This document shows positions 44,757 to 54,597 of a stretch of 64,000 nucleotides of DNA, one piece after another. Origin of the DNA: Pseudomonas fluorescens (GTDB lineage: Bacteria > Pseudomonadota > Gammaproteobacteria > Pseudomonadales > Pseudomonadaceae); assembly GCF_001307275.1 (NCBI RefSeq), contig NZ_CP012831.1, positions 1,116,001-1,180,000 on the forward strand, in the 5' to 3' direction. The notes under the pieces were generated by a model. The model did no database searches, was not told where the DNA came from, and worked only from the letters and a program-made list of their open reading frames with translations. A program made the position numbers and the translations under genes. Each line of letters starts with the position of its first letter. Position 1 is the first letter of the stretch.

Positions 44757-46103
44757 TTAGAACACCGACTGAATTTTCAGGCCGGCCACCAGCGCGTTGT
44801 CGACTTCATCAACACCACCTGGGTGAGTGATGTACTGCAGGTTCGGACGCACGGTCAGCCAGTTGGTCACGTGGAAACCGTAGTTGACCTCGTAGTTGTA
44901 CTCGGTGTCACGCAACGGCGCGAACAGCGGATTATCGTAGTCGCTGACCCCATTGGCGGCGTTGACCAGTTCAGAGTTTTTCTTCACATCTTCGTTGACA
45001 TGGATCCGGGAGAAACCGATGCCGACATCGTCTTTTGGACGTGCATCGAACGGTCCCTTGTACACGAACATCAGCGACTGGTAGTTGTCGACGACGTTGG
45101 TTTCCTTGTCATGGAAGGTGGCGTTGGCCGCGATGTTCAGGCCGCGCGAAGCATCACCGTTGTGGGTAGTGAGTTGTTGTTGCGCGACGAACCAGTAGCC
45201 GTCCTTACTGCTGTGGCTGCGATAGGCGTTGCCGGTGGTCGCGGCGTCGTTGCCATTGTCGTCCTCACGGACGTCATCGGCCTTGGCCGTACTTTTGTAG
45301 TAACCGACACGGTACTCGCCCGGCAGGCTATTGATGTTGGGTGACCAGACCAGCTCGACGGGAATGAGGGTACCCTTGGTACCGCTGCCGCTGAGCTTGT
45401 AGCGGTTCTTGTTTTCCAGTTGCGAAGGGTTCTGGTTGTACGCACCGATTTGCACATAGAGCTCAGGCGTGAGGTTGTATTTGACGCGAATCGCCGCCTG
45501 CATGATCGGCCAGTTGTACCAGATGCCGGTCGCCCAGTTACCCGCTTGTGAACCGCAGAACGCCAGGTTCTGGAACTCGCACGGGAAGGTGTTGAAGTCT
45601 TCGCCCTCACCGAAGTAACCGGCTTTGACATCCAGTTTGCTGTCGAAGTATTTCTGTTTGATCCACAACTGGGTCAGACGAGTGGTTTGCCCACGACCCC
45701 AGACTTCCTGGGAAGAACTGAGGGTACCGGCACGTGGATCACCGATACGGTCGTTGGAGATGTTGCGACCGTCACGCCGGGTGAACTGGATCTTGGCTTC
45801 CGTATCGCCCCAGCCCGCCAGCTTCTCCAGATCGAGCGCGACGCCCAGGCCAAACTGCTGGGACCAGCGCGCGGTCTTGTCATCGTTGTAGCCGCCGTGG
45901 AGGTTGGCACCCATCTCCCCGACAAAGTCAGCCTTGATATCGATACCTTGCTCGATCAGCTTGGTCCGTTCACCGCCCCAATCGCCCGTCATCCACTCCG
46001 AGTCGGCGCTGAACGCGTCGGCTGCGTGTGCGCTACCGGCCAGCATCATCGCCGCAACGGCTGACAACTGGCAGATAAGCTGGGCGTTGTTTTTCTTTTT
46101 CAT
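44757..46103 (-). CDS. oprB: Glucose/carbohydrate-selective porin OprB
   Basis: A 448-residue outer-membrane beta-barrel. The signal peptide is about 1-27 (MKKKNNAQLICQLSAVAAMM...HA). The mature protein opens DAFSADSEWMTGDWGGERTKL, the OprB signature, and ends in FKIQSVF-like aromatic C-terminus (IQSVF), required for barrel assembly. OprB admits glucose and other sugars into the periplasm, where the Gts ABC transporter picks them up. It is the last gene of the gtsABCD-oprB series. Confidence 0.94.
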   Translation of the reverse strand: MKKKNNAQLICQLSAVAAMMLAGSAHAADAFSADSEWMTGDWGGERTKLIEQGIDIKADFVGEMGANLHGGYNDDKTARWSQQFGLGVALDLEKLAGWGDTEAKIQFTRRDGRNISNDRIGDPRAGTLSSSQEVWGRGQTTRLTQLWIKQKYFDSKLDVKAGYFGEGEDFNTFPCEFQNLAFCGSQAGNWATGIWYNWPIMQAAIRVKYNLTPELYVQIGAYNQNPSQLENKNRYKLSGSGTKGTLIPVELVWSPNINSLPGEYRVGYYKSTAKADDVREDDNGNDAATTGNAYRSHSSKDGYWFVAQQQLTTHNGDASRGLNIAANATFHDKETNVVDNYQSLMFVYKGPFDARPKDDVGIGFSRIHVNEDVKKNSELVNAANGVSDYDNPLFAPLRDTEYNYEVNYGFHVTNWLTVRPNLQYITHPGGVDEVDNALVAGLKIQSVF

Positions 46104-46235
46104 CCCTACATCCTCGTCTTTATTTATTGTTATTAACTGTTTTTATCTAACGCGGTTTACAACGATTGCGGCGAATGTCCCCATCCACCGCATACTCCTT
46201 TCCTGTGGGAGCAAACCTGTTCCCACACTTATTCT

Positions 46236-47396
46236 TCACCGCCCCTTGAACTGCGCTACGTTTGCAGTCCGGGCATCTGTTTGCGGCTGGCCGGCCACGC
46301 CCAGGCGTTCGCCGGACTGGGCATCGAACAGCAGCACTTTCGATGGATCGAATTGCAGCGTCAGGGTCTCCCCGACTTGCGGCGCCACGTCGGGTGCCAG
46401 GCGGCAGCAAACCTTGGTGTCGTTGAGGCTGACGAACACCAGGGTGTCCGGCCCGGTAGGCTCGGTGACCTGCACTTCGGCGCGAATGGTCGGCAAGCCA
46501 TTGGGCTCGCTGCCCGCCAGCATGATCTGCTCCGGGCGCATGCCCAGGATCACTTCGCGGTCTTCCAGGCCCGCGTCCTGCATGCCCATCGGCAGTTCGC
46601 AACGGGCCTGGCCGCTGTCGAGCAGCGCCAGCAGGCGACCGTCCTTGCGTTGCAGGCGCAGCGGGATGAAGTTCATCGGCGGCGAACCGATGAAGCTCGC
46701 CACGAACAGGTTGGCCGGGTTGGTGTAGATGTCTTTCGGGGTGCCGAATTGCTGGATGATCCCGTCCTTCATCACCGCCACTTTGTCGCCCAGGGTCATG
46801 GCTTCGATCTGGTCGTGGGTCACGTAGACCGTGGTGGTCTTCAGGCGCTGGTGCATCAGTTTCATTTCAGTGCGCATCTCGACCCGCAGCTTGGCGTCGA
46901 GGTTGGACAGCGGTTCGTCGAACAGGTAGATCTTCGGCCGCCGCGCCAGCGCCCGGCCCATGGCCACGCGCTGTTGCTGGCCGCCGGAAAGCTGGCCGGG
47001 CTTGCGATTGAGCAGGTGCTCGATCTGCAGCAGCTTGGCCACGCGGTTGACTTCTTCGTCGATGGCCGACTGGTTCATCTTGCGGATTTTCAGGCCGAAC
47101 TCGATGTTCTCGCGCACGCTCATGGTCGGGTACAGCGCGTAAGACTGGAACACCATGGCGATGTCACGATCCTTCGGGCTCATGCCGCTGACATCCTGGT
47201 CACCGATCATGATCGCGCCGCCGGTAATGGTCTCGAGGCCGGCGATGCAGTTCATCAGCGTCGACTTGCCGCAGCCCGAAGGTCCGACGAGGATCAGGAA
47301 CTCACCGTCCTTGATCGACAACTCGATGTTCTTCAGGGTGTCCGGCAGGCCGGCACCATAGGTCTTGTTTACATTGCGAAGTTCAAGCGTTGCCAT
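46236..47396 (-). CDS. gtsD: Sugar ABC transporter ATP-binding protein GtsD
   Basis: A 386-residue ATPase of the MalK/UgpC type. Walker A is GPSGCGKST (38-46), the signature [17 protein letters not shown], Walker [13 protein letters not shown], with a C-terminal OB-fold regulatory domain (about 240-380). It energises glucose (and mannose) uptake with GtsB and GtsC. It starts two bases after the gtsC stop codon. Confidence 0.94.
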   Translation of the reverse strand: MATLELRNVNKTYGAGLPDTLKNIELSIKDGEFLILVGPSGCGKSTLMNCIAGLETITGGAIMIGDQDVSGMSPKDRDIAMVFQSYALYPTMSVRENIEFGLKIRKMNQSAIDEEVNRVAKLLQIEHLLNRKPGQLSGGQQQRVAMGRALARRPKIYLFDEPLSNLDAKLRVEMRTEMKLMHQRLKTTTVYVTHDQIEAMTLGDKVAVMKDGIIQQFGTPKDIYTNPANLFVASFIGSPPMNFIPLRLQRKDGRLLALLDSGQARCELPMGMQDAGLEDREVILGMRPEQIMLAGSEPNGLPTIRAEVQVTEPTGPDTLVFVSLNDTKVCCRLAPDVAPQVGETLTLQFDPSKVLLFDAQSGERLGVAGQPQTDARTANVAQFKGR

Positions 47397-47398
47397 GA

Positions 47399-48244
47399 TT
47401 ACCCCTTGACTGCGCCGGCCGTCAGGCCGCGCACGAAATACTTGCCTGCGACCACATAGACCAGCAGGGTCGGCAGCCCGGCGATCATCGCCGCCGCCAT
47501 GTCCACGTTGTATTCCTTGGCCCCGGTACTGGTGTTGACCAAGTTGTTCAGCGCCACTGTGATGGGCTGCGAATCACCGCTGGAGAACACCACGCCGAAC
47601 AGGAAGTCGTTCCAGATCTGCGTGAACTGCCAGATCAGGCACACCATGATGATCGGGGTGGACATCGGCAGGATGATCCGCCGGAAGATGGTGAAGAAAC
47701 CCGCACCGTCCAGTCGCGCCGCCTTCACCAGTGCATCGGGAATGCTCACGTAGTAGTTACGGAAGAACAGTGTGGTGAACGCCAGGCCGTAGACCACGTG
47801 CACGAACACCAGGCCCGTGGTGGTGCTGGCCAGGCCCATCTTGCCGAGGGTGAACGAGGCCGGCAGCAGGACCGTCTGGAACGGCAGGAAGCACCCGAAC
47901 AGCAACAGGCCGAAGAACAACTGCGAACCGCGAAAGCGCCACATCGACAACACGTAGCCGTTCAAGGCACCGATGGCGGTAGAGATCAGCACCGCCGGGA
48001 CGGTGATCTTGATCGAGTTCCAGAAGTAGCCGTCCACCGTGGCCCAGGCCTTGACCCAGCCGATGCCGCTGACCACGGTCGGCCAGCTCAGCAGGTTGCC
48101 GGTGCTGATGTCTTCCGGCGTCTTGAAGCTGGTCAGCAACATGACCACCAATGGCACCAGGTACAGCAGTACGGCGAGGATCAGCACCGCGTAGATCGCG
48201 ATGCGACTCAGGCTGATGGAAGGTTTGGCAGCGAGACTAGTCAT
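47399..48244 (-). CDS. gtsC: Sugar ABC transporter permease GtsC
   Basis: A 281-residue inner-membrane permease of the MalG type with six predicted helices. The EAA loop is at YYVSIPDALVKAARLDGAGFF. It overlaps the end of gtsB by eight bases, indicating translational coupling and 1:1 assembly. Confidence 0.93.
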   Translation of the reverse strand: MTSLAAKPSISLSRIAIYAVLILAVLLYLVPLVVMLLTSFKTPEDISTGNLLSWPTVVSGIGWVKAWATVDGYFWNSIKITVPAVLISTAIGALNGYVLSMWRFRGSQLFFGLLLFGCFLPFQTVLLPASFTLGKMGLASTTTGLVFVHVVYGLAFTTLFFRNYYVSIPDALVKAARLDGAGFFTIFRRIILPMSTPIIMVCLIWQFTQIWNDFLFGVVFSSGDSQPITVALNNLVNTSTGAKEYNVDMAAAMIAGLPTLLVYVVAGKYFVRGLTAGAVKG

Positions 48245-49145
48245 GACGCTTGGTCCTCAGCTCGGAGTACAGGTAAGGCACGATGATTGCGAGGATCGCA
48301 CCGAGCATCAGGATTGCGCTGGCCGAACCCATGCCCATCTGGCCGCGACTGAAGGTGAAGGAATACATGAACATCGCTGGCAGGTCGGAGGAATAACCCG
48401 GGCCACCAGCCGTCATCGCCGCCACCAGGTCGAAGCTCTTGATCGCGATGTGCGCCAGGATCATCACGGCGCTGAAGAACACCGGGCGCAGGCTCGGCAG
48501 CACCACTTTCCAGTAGATGCGCGGCATGCTCGCACCATCGATCTGCGCGGCACGGATGATCGATTGATCGACACCCCGCAGGCCGGCCAGGAACATCGCC
48601 ATGATGAAGCCCGAGGCCTGCCACACCGCCGCGATCACCAGGCAGTACACCACGCGGTCCGGGTCGATCAGCCAGTCCAGGCGGAAGCCTTCCCAACCCC
48701 AGTCACGCAACAATTTGTCCAGGCCCATGCCCGGGTTGAGCAGCCATTTCCAGGCCGTACCGGTGACGATCATCGAGAGCGCCATCGGGTACAGGTAAAT
48801 GGTGCGGATGAAACCTTCGCGACGAATGCGCTGGTCGAGAAACACCGCCAGCAGCACGCCGATCACCAGGGTGATGCCGATGAACATGCCACCAAAGAGC
48901 ACCAGGTTCTTGCTCGCCACCCACCAGCGGTCGTTGTCCATCAGCCGGGCGTATTGCGCCAGGCCGGCCCATTTGTAGTTCGGCAAGAACGTCGAGGTGG
49001 TGAACGACAGGACGAAGGTCCACAAGATATAGCCATAGAAGCCCACCAGAACGATGAACATGCTCGGCGCCAGCACCAGTTTCGGGAGCCAACGCTGTAA
49101 TGCATCGAACGGCGAGGCCTTGCTGAACACAGCGACAGAACTCAT
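48237..49145 (-). CDS. gtsB: Sugar ABC transporter permease GtsB
   Basis: A 302-residue permease of the MalF type with six predicted helices; the EAA-like loop is LRGVDQSIIRAAQIDGASM. The ATG at 49145 has GGA upstream, and a TTG four codons earlier is an alternative. It pairs with GtsC. A nested repeat separates it from gtsA. Confidence 0.93.
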   Translation of the reverse strand: MSSVAVFSKASPFDALQRWLPKLVLAPSMFIVLVGFYGYILWTFVLSFTTSTFLPNYKWAGLAQYARLMDNDRWWVASKNLVLFGGMFIGITLVIGVLLAVFLDQRIRREGFIRTIYLYPMALSMIVTGTAWKWLLNPGMGLDKLLRDWGWEGFRLDWLIDPDRVVYCLVIAAVWQASGFIMAMFLAGLRGVDQSIIRAAQIDGASMPRIYWKVVLPSLRPVFFSAVMILAHIAIKSFDLVAAMTAGGPGYSSDLPAMFMYSFTFSRGQMGMGSASAILMLGAILAIIVPYLYSELRTKRHD

Positions 49146-49181
49146 GGGAAGATCCAAAACAAGGTTACAAGGGCATCCCTT

Positions 49182-49300
49182 TGTGGGAGCGAGCTTGTGT
49201 GGGAGCTGAGCGTGCTCGCGATGAAGGCGCCTCGGTCTTTCTAATGACCGCGTTATCGTTCATCGCGAGCAAGCTTTGCTCCCACAGACTCGCTCCCACA
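49182..49300. repeat. Nested repeat between gtsA and gtsB
   Basis: An outer GTGGGAGCGAGC pair (49182 start, CGCTCCCACA end at 49300) contains an inner REPIN (49198-49286; GTGGGAGCTGAGCGTGCTCG ... GCAAGCTTTGCTCCCACA). The REP repeats lie within the gtsABCD operon. Confidence 0.83.
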
Positions 49301-49317
49301 AGGGACCGAGGCGCAAA

Positions 49318-50619
49318 TTACTTGGCAGACTGAACCGCTGCGCCCAGTTTCTTGGCGGCATCGGCCGGGTCGGCTTTCGGGTCGTTGATGTAGTTGGTCA
49401 CCACATCGAAGAACGCACCCTGTACCGCCAGCGTGGTCGCCATGTTGTGCGCCATGCTCGGTTGCAGGCCGCCGGACTTGGCGTCCGTCAGGAAGTCCTT
49501 GGCCGCGGTCTGGGCGCAGGAATCGAAACCGTACTTGGCCATGTCGCCCAGCATGTCGTTGCGCACCGGGATCGAGCCTTTGTTGATGCTGAAGACTTTC
49601 TGGAAGTTCTCACCCAGCACGACCTTGGCGATATCCTGCTGGCCGGCCGCGGTGCCCGCGTCCTTCTGCTTGAACACCGCCAGGGAGTCGATGTTGTAGG
49701 TGAAGGCCTTGTCGGTGCCCGGGAAGGCCACGCACTCGTAGTCCTTGCCGGCGACTTTCTTCGCCGCGGTCCACTCGCTCTTGGCCCAGTCACCCATGAT
49801 CTGCATGCCGGCCTTGCCGTTGATGACCTTGGCCGCTTCCAGGTTCCAGTCCTGGCCCTTGCCATCGGCGTCCATGTAGGTCGCGACTTTCTTCAGTTCG
49901 GTCAGTGCCTTGACCATTTCCGGACCGGTCAGGGCCTTGTTGTCCAGGTCGACCAGGGCCTTCTTGTAGCCATCTGCACCCATCACCGAGAGCACCACGG
50001 CTTCGAACACGGTGCTGTCCTGCCAAGGCTGGCCACCGTGGGCGAGCGGAATGAAGCCCGCAGCCTTGAGCTTGTCGCCGGCCGCGTAGAATTCTTCGAG
50101 GGTGGTTGGGTTCTTGGTGATACCGGCTTTCTTGAAGACTTCCGGGTTGATCCACAGCCAGTTGACGCGGTGGATGTTCACCGGCACGGCAACGTAGTCA
50201 CCGTCGTACTTCACGGTATCGGAGACTTTCTTGTCGAGCAGGCTGTCCCACTTCTCGGCCTTGGCAACGTCCTTGAGGATGTCGGTGTCGAGCAGCCCGG
50301 TGGACGCCCATTCCTGGATGTCCGGGCCCTTGATCTGGGCGACACCCGGTGGGTTGCCGGCCACGGCACGGCTCTTGAGCACGGTCATGGCAGTGGAACC
50401 GCCACCACCGGCGACAGCGCCGTCCTTCCAGGTAAAGCCGTCTTTCTCTACCTGGGCCTTGAGCACATCGACCGCGGCTTTTTCACCACCCGACGTCCAC
50501 CAGTGGACGACTTCCACGGAACCTTTGGATTCGGCGGCAAGGGTAGTGACAGGGAAGGCTGCGACGGGAAGCAGGGAAGCAAGAGAAATGACAGTAGCGA
50601 GGCGAGAAATCGCATTCAT
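49318..50619 (-). CDS. gtsA: Glucose/mannose-binding periplasmic protein GtsA
   Basis: A 433-residue extracellular solute-binding protein, family 1. The signal peptide is about 1-29 (cleavage near TTLAAES). The mature start [21 protein letters not shown] is typical of sugar-binding proteins of this type, and [18 protein letters not shown] is a conserved C-lobe region. It captures glucose for GtsBCD. Upstream is the promoter block shared with the AGE-type gene. Confidence 0.94.
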   Translation of the reverse strand: MNAISRLATVISLASLLPVAAFPVTTLAAESKGSVEVVHWWTSGGEKAAVDVLKAQVEKDGFTWKDGAVAGGGGSTAMTVLKSRAVAGNPPGVAQIKGPDIQEWASTGLLDTDILKDVAKAEKWDSLLDKKVSDTVKYDGDYVAVPVNIHRVNWLWINPEVFKKAGITKNPTTLEEFYAAGDKLKAAGFIPLAHGGQPWQDSTVFEAVVLSVMGADGYKKALVDLDNKALTGPEMVKALTELKKVATYMDADGKGQDWNLEAAKVINGKAGMQIMGDWAKSEWTAAKKVAGKDYECVAFPGTDKAFTYNIDSLAVFKQKDAGTAAGQQDIAKVVLGENFQKVFSINKGSIPVRNDMLGDMAKYGFDSCAQTAAKDFLTDAKSGGLQPSMAHNMATTLAVQGAFFDVVTNYINDPKADPADAAKKLGAAVQSAK

Positions 50620-50674
50620 CTAGAATTACCTTTCTTGTTGTTATGCATGCAAGTCTGGTGCTTGCGCTGCATGG

Positions 50675-50728
50675 ATTCTAATCAGAGGGAATCCCTTCGC
50701 AGGTAACGAAGGGACGTGCAAATGTCAC
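50675..50728 (-). promoter_or_regulatory. gtsA promoter block (putative GltR target)
   Basis: On the minus strand, from upstream: GTGACAT, eight bases, CCCTTCGTTACCTGC, 18 bases, TAGAAT (-10). The same elements at the same spacing precede the AGE-type gene at 52028. No good -35 is seen, as expected for activator-dependent promoters. Confidence 0.62.
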
Positions 50729-50735
50729 GACATGG

Positions 50736-51995
50736 TTACACAGGCGCTGGGCTGGATAACCGCGCCAGGGCTGACGCCATGCTCGGTGCCAGGGGCAGGC
50801 GCGGGATCAGGACCGCCTGCCAGGCGTGATACAGGTCCGGCTTGCCCGGCCAGATATCGGCGCTGGGACGGTTTTGCGGATCGAGTTCGTGATGCCAACT
50901 GCCGTTGCAGCGATCGATGAAATGTTTGTCGCAGAATTCCCAGAAGCACCGGTACCAGGCTTCGTACTTCGCCTCGTCGGTGCGTTTGAGCAAGGCGCTG
51001 GCAGCCGCCGCCGCTTCGGCGTGGACCCAATGCAGGCGGTGACGAACCACGGCGCGGTTGTCCCAGTCCAGGGTGTAGACAATGCCCGGCGCGCCATCGA
51101 CGTCCCAGCCATGGCGGCAGTTCTGGTCGAAGAGTTTTTGCGCGTCCTGGGCCAGCCACCCTGGGGTCAGCATGCCGATCTGGACCCGTGCGGCTTCAAG
51201 GTGCAGCAGCAGCCGCGCCCATTCGAAACCGTGGCCGGGGGTGGTGCCATAGGGGCGGAAACCATCGGCAGGATTGTCCTGGTTGTATTCGTGCAGCGGC
51301 TGCCAGTGACGGTCGAAATGCTCCACCACCAGGTAGTCGTTGGCGGCGGCATGGCCGTGGATCACCCGCTCGACGATACGCAGGGCACGAACCAGCCAAC
51401 GAGGATCGTCGGTGGCATCGGCCAGGGCCAGGAAGGCTTCGGTGGCGTGCATGTTGCTGTTGGCGCCGCGATAGGCCTCTTCCTCGCTCCAGTCGCGGTT
51501 GAAGGATTCGCGCAACGCGCCCTCCTCCTCACACCAGAAATGCTCATCGATGATCCGCACCGCTTCGTCCAGCAACGCCGCAGCGCCAGGACGCTGGGCC
51601 ACCACTGCGGAACTGGCCGCCAGGGCAACGAATGCATGCAGGTAGGCCGCCTTGCCAGCACCGTCTTCATCAGGCCGCGTCGTGGCGAACCAGCCACCGT
51701 GCTCGGCGTCGCGCAAACGGCCATTGAGTGCCTGGATGCCGTGGTCCACCAACTCGGCAAAACCCGGTAGGCCCTGGATGTGAGCCATGGCGAAGCTGTG
51801 GGTCATGCGCGCGGTGTTCATGGTTTCGGCCCGGGCATCGGCCGGCAGGCGCCCAAGCTCATCCAGGTTGCCAAAGCCGTCCGGCAGCTTCGAGGCCTTG
51901 GCGAACGCCAGCAGCCGCAAGCCTTCGGCGGCAAGCCATTGCTGGTGGGCAGGGGCATTCAGCCAACTGCTGAAGGCCGGTTGGAAGGTGTCCAT
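50736..51995 (-). CDS. AGE-family epimerase/isomerase (D-mannose isomerase-like)
   Basis: A 419-residue (alpha/alpha)6-barrel enzyme of the N-acylglucosamine 2-epimerase superfamily. Landmarks are TARMTHSFAMAHIQG, GANSNMHATEAFLAL (catalytic His region), YGTTPGHGFEWARLL and WVHAEAAAAASALL, plus a C-terminal GSWHHELD. Bacterial relatives interconvert mannose and fructose or glucose. Sharing a promoter block with the gtsA glucose/mannose transporter supports a role in mannose use. AAGG precedes the ATG at 51995. Confidence 0.85.
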   Translation of the reverse strand: MDTFQPAFSSWLNAPAHQQWLAAEGLRLLAFAKASKLPDGFGNLDELGRLPADARAETMNTARMTHSFAMAHIQGLPGFAELVDHGIQALNGRLRDAEHGGWFATTRPDEDGAGKAAYLHAFVALAASSAVVAQRPGAAALLDEAVRIIDEHFWCEEEGALRESFNRDWSEEEAYRGANSNMHATEAFLALADATDDPRWLVRALRIVERVIHGHAAANDYLVVEHFDRHWQPLHEYNQDNPADGFRPYGTTPGHGFEWARLLLHLEAARVQIGMLTPGWLAQDAQKLFDQNCRHGWDVDGAPGIVYTLDWDNRAVVRHRLHWVHAEAAAAASALLKRTDEAKYEAWYRCFWEFCDKHFIDRCNGSWHHELDPQNRPSADIWPGKPDLYHAWQAVLIPRLPLAPSMASALARLSSPAPV

Positions 51996-52027
51996 CGGGG
52001 TACCTTTTTTGTTGTTTTGACGCAGGG

Positions 52028-52081
52028 AGTCTAAACAAGGGATGGCGGGTGGCAGGTAACGAAAGGGGCGAGTTATGTCAC
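52028..52081 (-). promoter_or_regulatory. AGE-type gene promoter block (putative GltR target)
   Basis: GTGACAT, eight bases, CCTTTCGTTACCTGC, 18 bases, TAGACT on the minus strand. It is identical in layout to the gtsA promoter. A second, inverted TGTGACAT follows at 52087-52094, so GTGACAT forms an inverted pair here. Confidence 0.62.
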
Positions 52082-52128
52082 TGACTTGTGACATTTGATT
52101 GGGAGAGATGGGTTGGGACGACTGGCGT

Positions 52129-52201
52129 CATCGCGAGCTCGCTCCCACAGGGGTTTTGTGAACGCCGAAGATCCAGTGTGGGAGCGAGCTCGCTCGCGAT
52201 G
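52129..52201. repeat. REP pair in tail-to-tail order
   Basis: Two GTGGGAGCGAGCTCGC units (a variant lacking TTG) facing each other, between the gtrS 3' end and the AGE-type promoter. Confidence 0.8.
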
Positions 52202-52219
52202 AACGATGACGCGGTCTGA

Positions 52220-53689
52220 TCAATCCACACTGCGAGGCAACTGCAAGGTCACCCGCAACCCACCCTCACGCAGGTTTTGCAGGCTGACCTCCCCCCCATG
52301 GCTGTGGGCGATGTTGCGGGCGATGCCCAGGCCCAGGCCATAGCCCTGCTGTTGCCCGGCGAGGCGGAAGTGCGGTTCGAAGACTTGCTCCAGGCGCTGT
52401 TCCGGCACACCCGGTCCTTCGTCGTCGACGTGCAGGATGAACGCGGTTTCATCGTCATCGATGTGCAGGTGGGCGTTCTGTCCGTATTTCAAGGCATTGT
52501 CGATCAGGTTGCCGATGCAGCGCTTGAGGGCCAGCGGCTTGCCGGGATACGGCGCCAGCGCCCGACCATCCTGGGTCACCCGGCCGTTGCCGTTGGGCGC
52601 CAGGTAGGGTTCGACCAGGCAATCGAGCACATGGTTGAGGTCCACCGGCTCGATGTTTTCGTGGATGTCGGTGTCCTTGACGCATTGCAGCGCACCTTTG
52701 ACCAGCAGCTCCAGCTCATCCAGGTCACGGCCGAACTTGGCTTGCAGGTTTTCGTCCTCCAGCAGCTCGACCCGCAGCCGCAATCGAGTGATCGGTGTGC
52801 GCAAGTCGTGGGAAATCGCGCTGAACAACTGGCTGCGCTCCGTCAGGTAACGGCTGATGCGTTCGCGCATGGCATTGAACGCTCGCCCCACTTCCACCAC
52901 TTCGCTGCCACCGCCCTCGGCCACCGGTTCCACTTCGGCCCCCAGGGACATGTCGCGCGCGGCCCGGGCCAAACGCTTGAGGGGCCGGCTCTGCCAGTGC
53001 ACCAGCAAACCGATGAACAGCAACAACAGGCTGCTGGTGAGCACGATGAAACCGACCTGTTGCTTGGGCAGGTCTTGTTCTTCGAGGCTGGTGTAGGGTT
53101 CGGGTAGCAACGAGGCGATGTACAGCCATTCCCCCGGCGCCATCTGGATCTGCGTGACCAGCACCGGCGGATTCACCGGTTCCAGCGTCAGGGCGTAGTG
53201 GGCCCACGAACGGGGCAGTTCATCGAGCTTGAGCCCGGCGTTGAAAATCCGCAGGTCGTCGGGGCTGACAAACGTCACCGAGATGTCGGCGTTAGTGCCC
53301 AAGGAGCGACGCAGCACTTCATCCACGGCTTTGAGCACCGCCTGCTTGCGCGGCGTCACCGGCAGCACGTCCATGCCCAGGGGCTTGTCGTTGAGGGTGA
53401 CGACGAACCGCGTACCGCCCATGCTGCGCAGTTGGTCCAGCACCAATGGCCGGTACGCCACCGGCAGCGAACGCAAGTAACTGACGCTGGCGGTCATCGA
53501 ATGGGCCAGGCTACGGGCGCTGGTGATCAGGCCTTCGAGCTGGGTGGCGCGCAGTTGCGAGACCCAGATCAGGCTGGACAGGGTCTGGGCGAACAACACC
53601 ACCAGCAAGGTCAGCAGTAGCATGCGGCCCAGCAACGAGCGCGGTACCGGTACCCGCCGGGCGATTTTCCTGATCCAGTCAATGCCCAT
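52220..53689 (-). CDS. gtrS: Sensor histidine kinase GtrS
   Basis: A 489-residue membrane kinase. It has two membrane helices (about 20-42 and 215-235) around a periplasmic sensor of about 170 residues, a HAMP segment, the phospho-acceptor His294 in FSAISHDLRTPITRLR, and the ATPase motifs RCIGNLIDNALKYG (N), DEGPGVPE (G1) and GYGLGLGIA (G2). In P. aeruginosa GtrS responds to glucose-derived acids and activates GltR. The start overlaps the gltR end by 11 bases. Confidence 0.92.
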   Translation of the reverse strand: MGIDWIRKIARRVPVPRSLLGRMLLLTLLVVLFAQTLSSLIWVSQLRATQLEGLITSARSLAHSMTASVSYLRSLPVAYRPLVLDQLRSMGGTRFVVTLNDKPLGMDVLPVTPRKQAVLKAVDEVLRRSLGTNADISVTFVSPDDLRIFNAGLKLDELPRSWAHYALTLEPVNPPVLVTQIQMAPGEWLYIASLLPEPYTSLEEQDLPKQQVGFIVLTSSLLLLFIGLLVHWQSRPLKRLARAARDMSLGAEVEPVAEGGGSEVVEVGRAFNAMRERISRYLTERSQLFSAISHDLRTPITRLRLRVELLEDENLQAKFGRDLDELELLVKGALQCVKDTDIHENIEPVDLNHVLDCLVEPYLAPNGNGRVTQDGRALAPYPGKPLALKRCIGNLIDNALKYGQNAHLHIDDDETAFILHVDDEGPGVPEQRLEQVFEPHFRLAGQQQGYGLGLGIARNIAHSHGGEVSLQNLREGGLRVTLQLPRSVD

Positions 53690-54410
53690 TGCTGGCAACC
53701 ACACTGGCCGCCAGTTGATAACCGCTGCCACGCACCGTGCGAATCAGCCGCGGTGGTTTGTCGGTGTCACGCAGGCGCTGGCGCAGGCGACTGACCGCCA
53801 TGTCGACGATCCGGTCCAGGGGCATCAGCTCACGACCACGGGTCGCATTGCCGATGGTGTCGCGGTCGAGGATTTCCTGGGGATGATCGAGAAACAGCTT
53901 GAGCAGGGCGAAGTCGGCGCCGGAGAGAATCACTTCTTCACCGTCGGTGTGGAACAGCCGATGGCTGACCATGTCCAGCCGCCATTCATCGAAGGCCAGC
54001 ACTTCACCGCCGGAGCGCTCCTGGCCGAATTGCGCCCGGCGCAGCAGCGCCTTGATGCGCGCCTGCAACTCACGCGGGCTGAACGGCTTGCCCAGGTAAT
54101 CATCGGCGCCCAGCTCAAGGCCGATGACCCGATCGGCCTCGTCGGAACTGGCGGTGAGCATGATGATCGGCACATGAGCCTGGCGTGGGTGCTGGCGAAC
54201 CCAGCGGCAAAGGCTGAAGCCGTCTTCATCGGGCAGCATCACATCGAGGATCACCAGGTCGCTCGGCGCATCGTTAAACGCCTGGCGAAACCCGGCGCCG
54301 TCGGGCGTGGTCCGCACCTGGAACCCCGCACGGCTGAGGTAGGTGTCCAGCAGTTCGCGAATCTCCTGGTCGTCGTCGACCAACAAAATCGATTTGTTTA
54401 CTGAACTCAC
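53679..54410 (-). CDS. gltR: Response regulator GltR (OmpR family)
   Basis: A 243-residue regulator with an N-terminal receiver (phospho-acceptor Asp56 in VILDVMLPDEDGF, acidic pocket at 12-14) and a C-terminal OmpR-type winged helix (DRIVDMAVSRLRQRL, RTVRGSGYQL). It controls glucose transport genes in Pseudomonas. It begins at a GTG with GAGG upstream; no ATG fits better. It forms an operon with gtrS. Confidence 0.92.
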   Translation of the reverse strand: MSSVNKSILLVDDDQEIRELLDTYLSRAGFQVRTTPDGAGFRQAFNDAPSDLVILDVMLPDEDGFSLCRWVRQHPRQAHVPIIMLTASSDEADRVIGLELGADDYLGKPFSPRELQARIKALLRRAQFGQERSGGEVLAFDEWRLDMVSHRLFHTDGEEVILSGADFALLKLFLDHPQEILDRDTIGNATRGRELMPLDRIVDMAVSRLRQRLRDTDKPPRLIRTVRGSGYQLAASVVASNGH

Positions 54411-54485
54411 GGGCCTCGTCCTTGTTGTTTGGATTGGGGCGATTATGCCTGATGGACAAGGCCTACAAACACACCACAAAAACTC

Positions 54486-54575
54486 TGTGGGAGCGAGCTT
54501 GCTCGCGATAGCGGTGCAACAGTCAACCTCAATGGCGACTGCCACTCCATCATCGCGAGCAAGCTCGCTCCCACA
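54486..54575. repeat. REPIN between glk and gltR
   Basis: GTGGGAGCGAGC-type inverted pair. It separates edd-glk from gltR-gtrS, all in one direction. Confidence 0.9.
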
Positions 54576-54597
54576 GGGGTGGGGTACCTATCGAACC

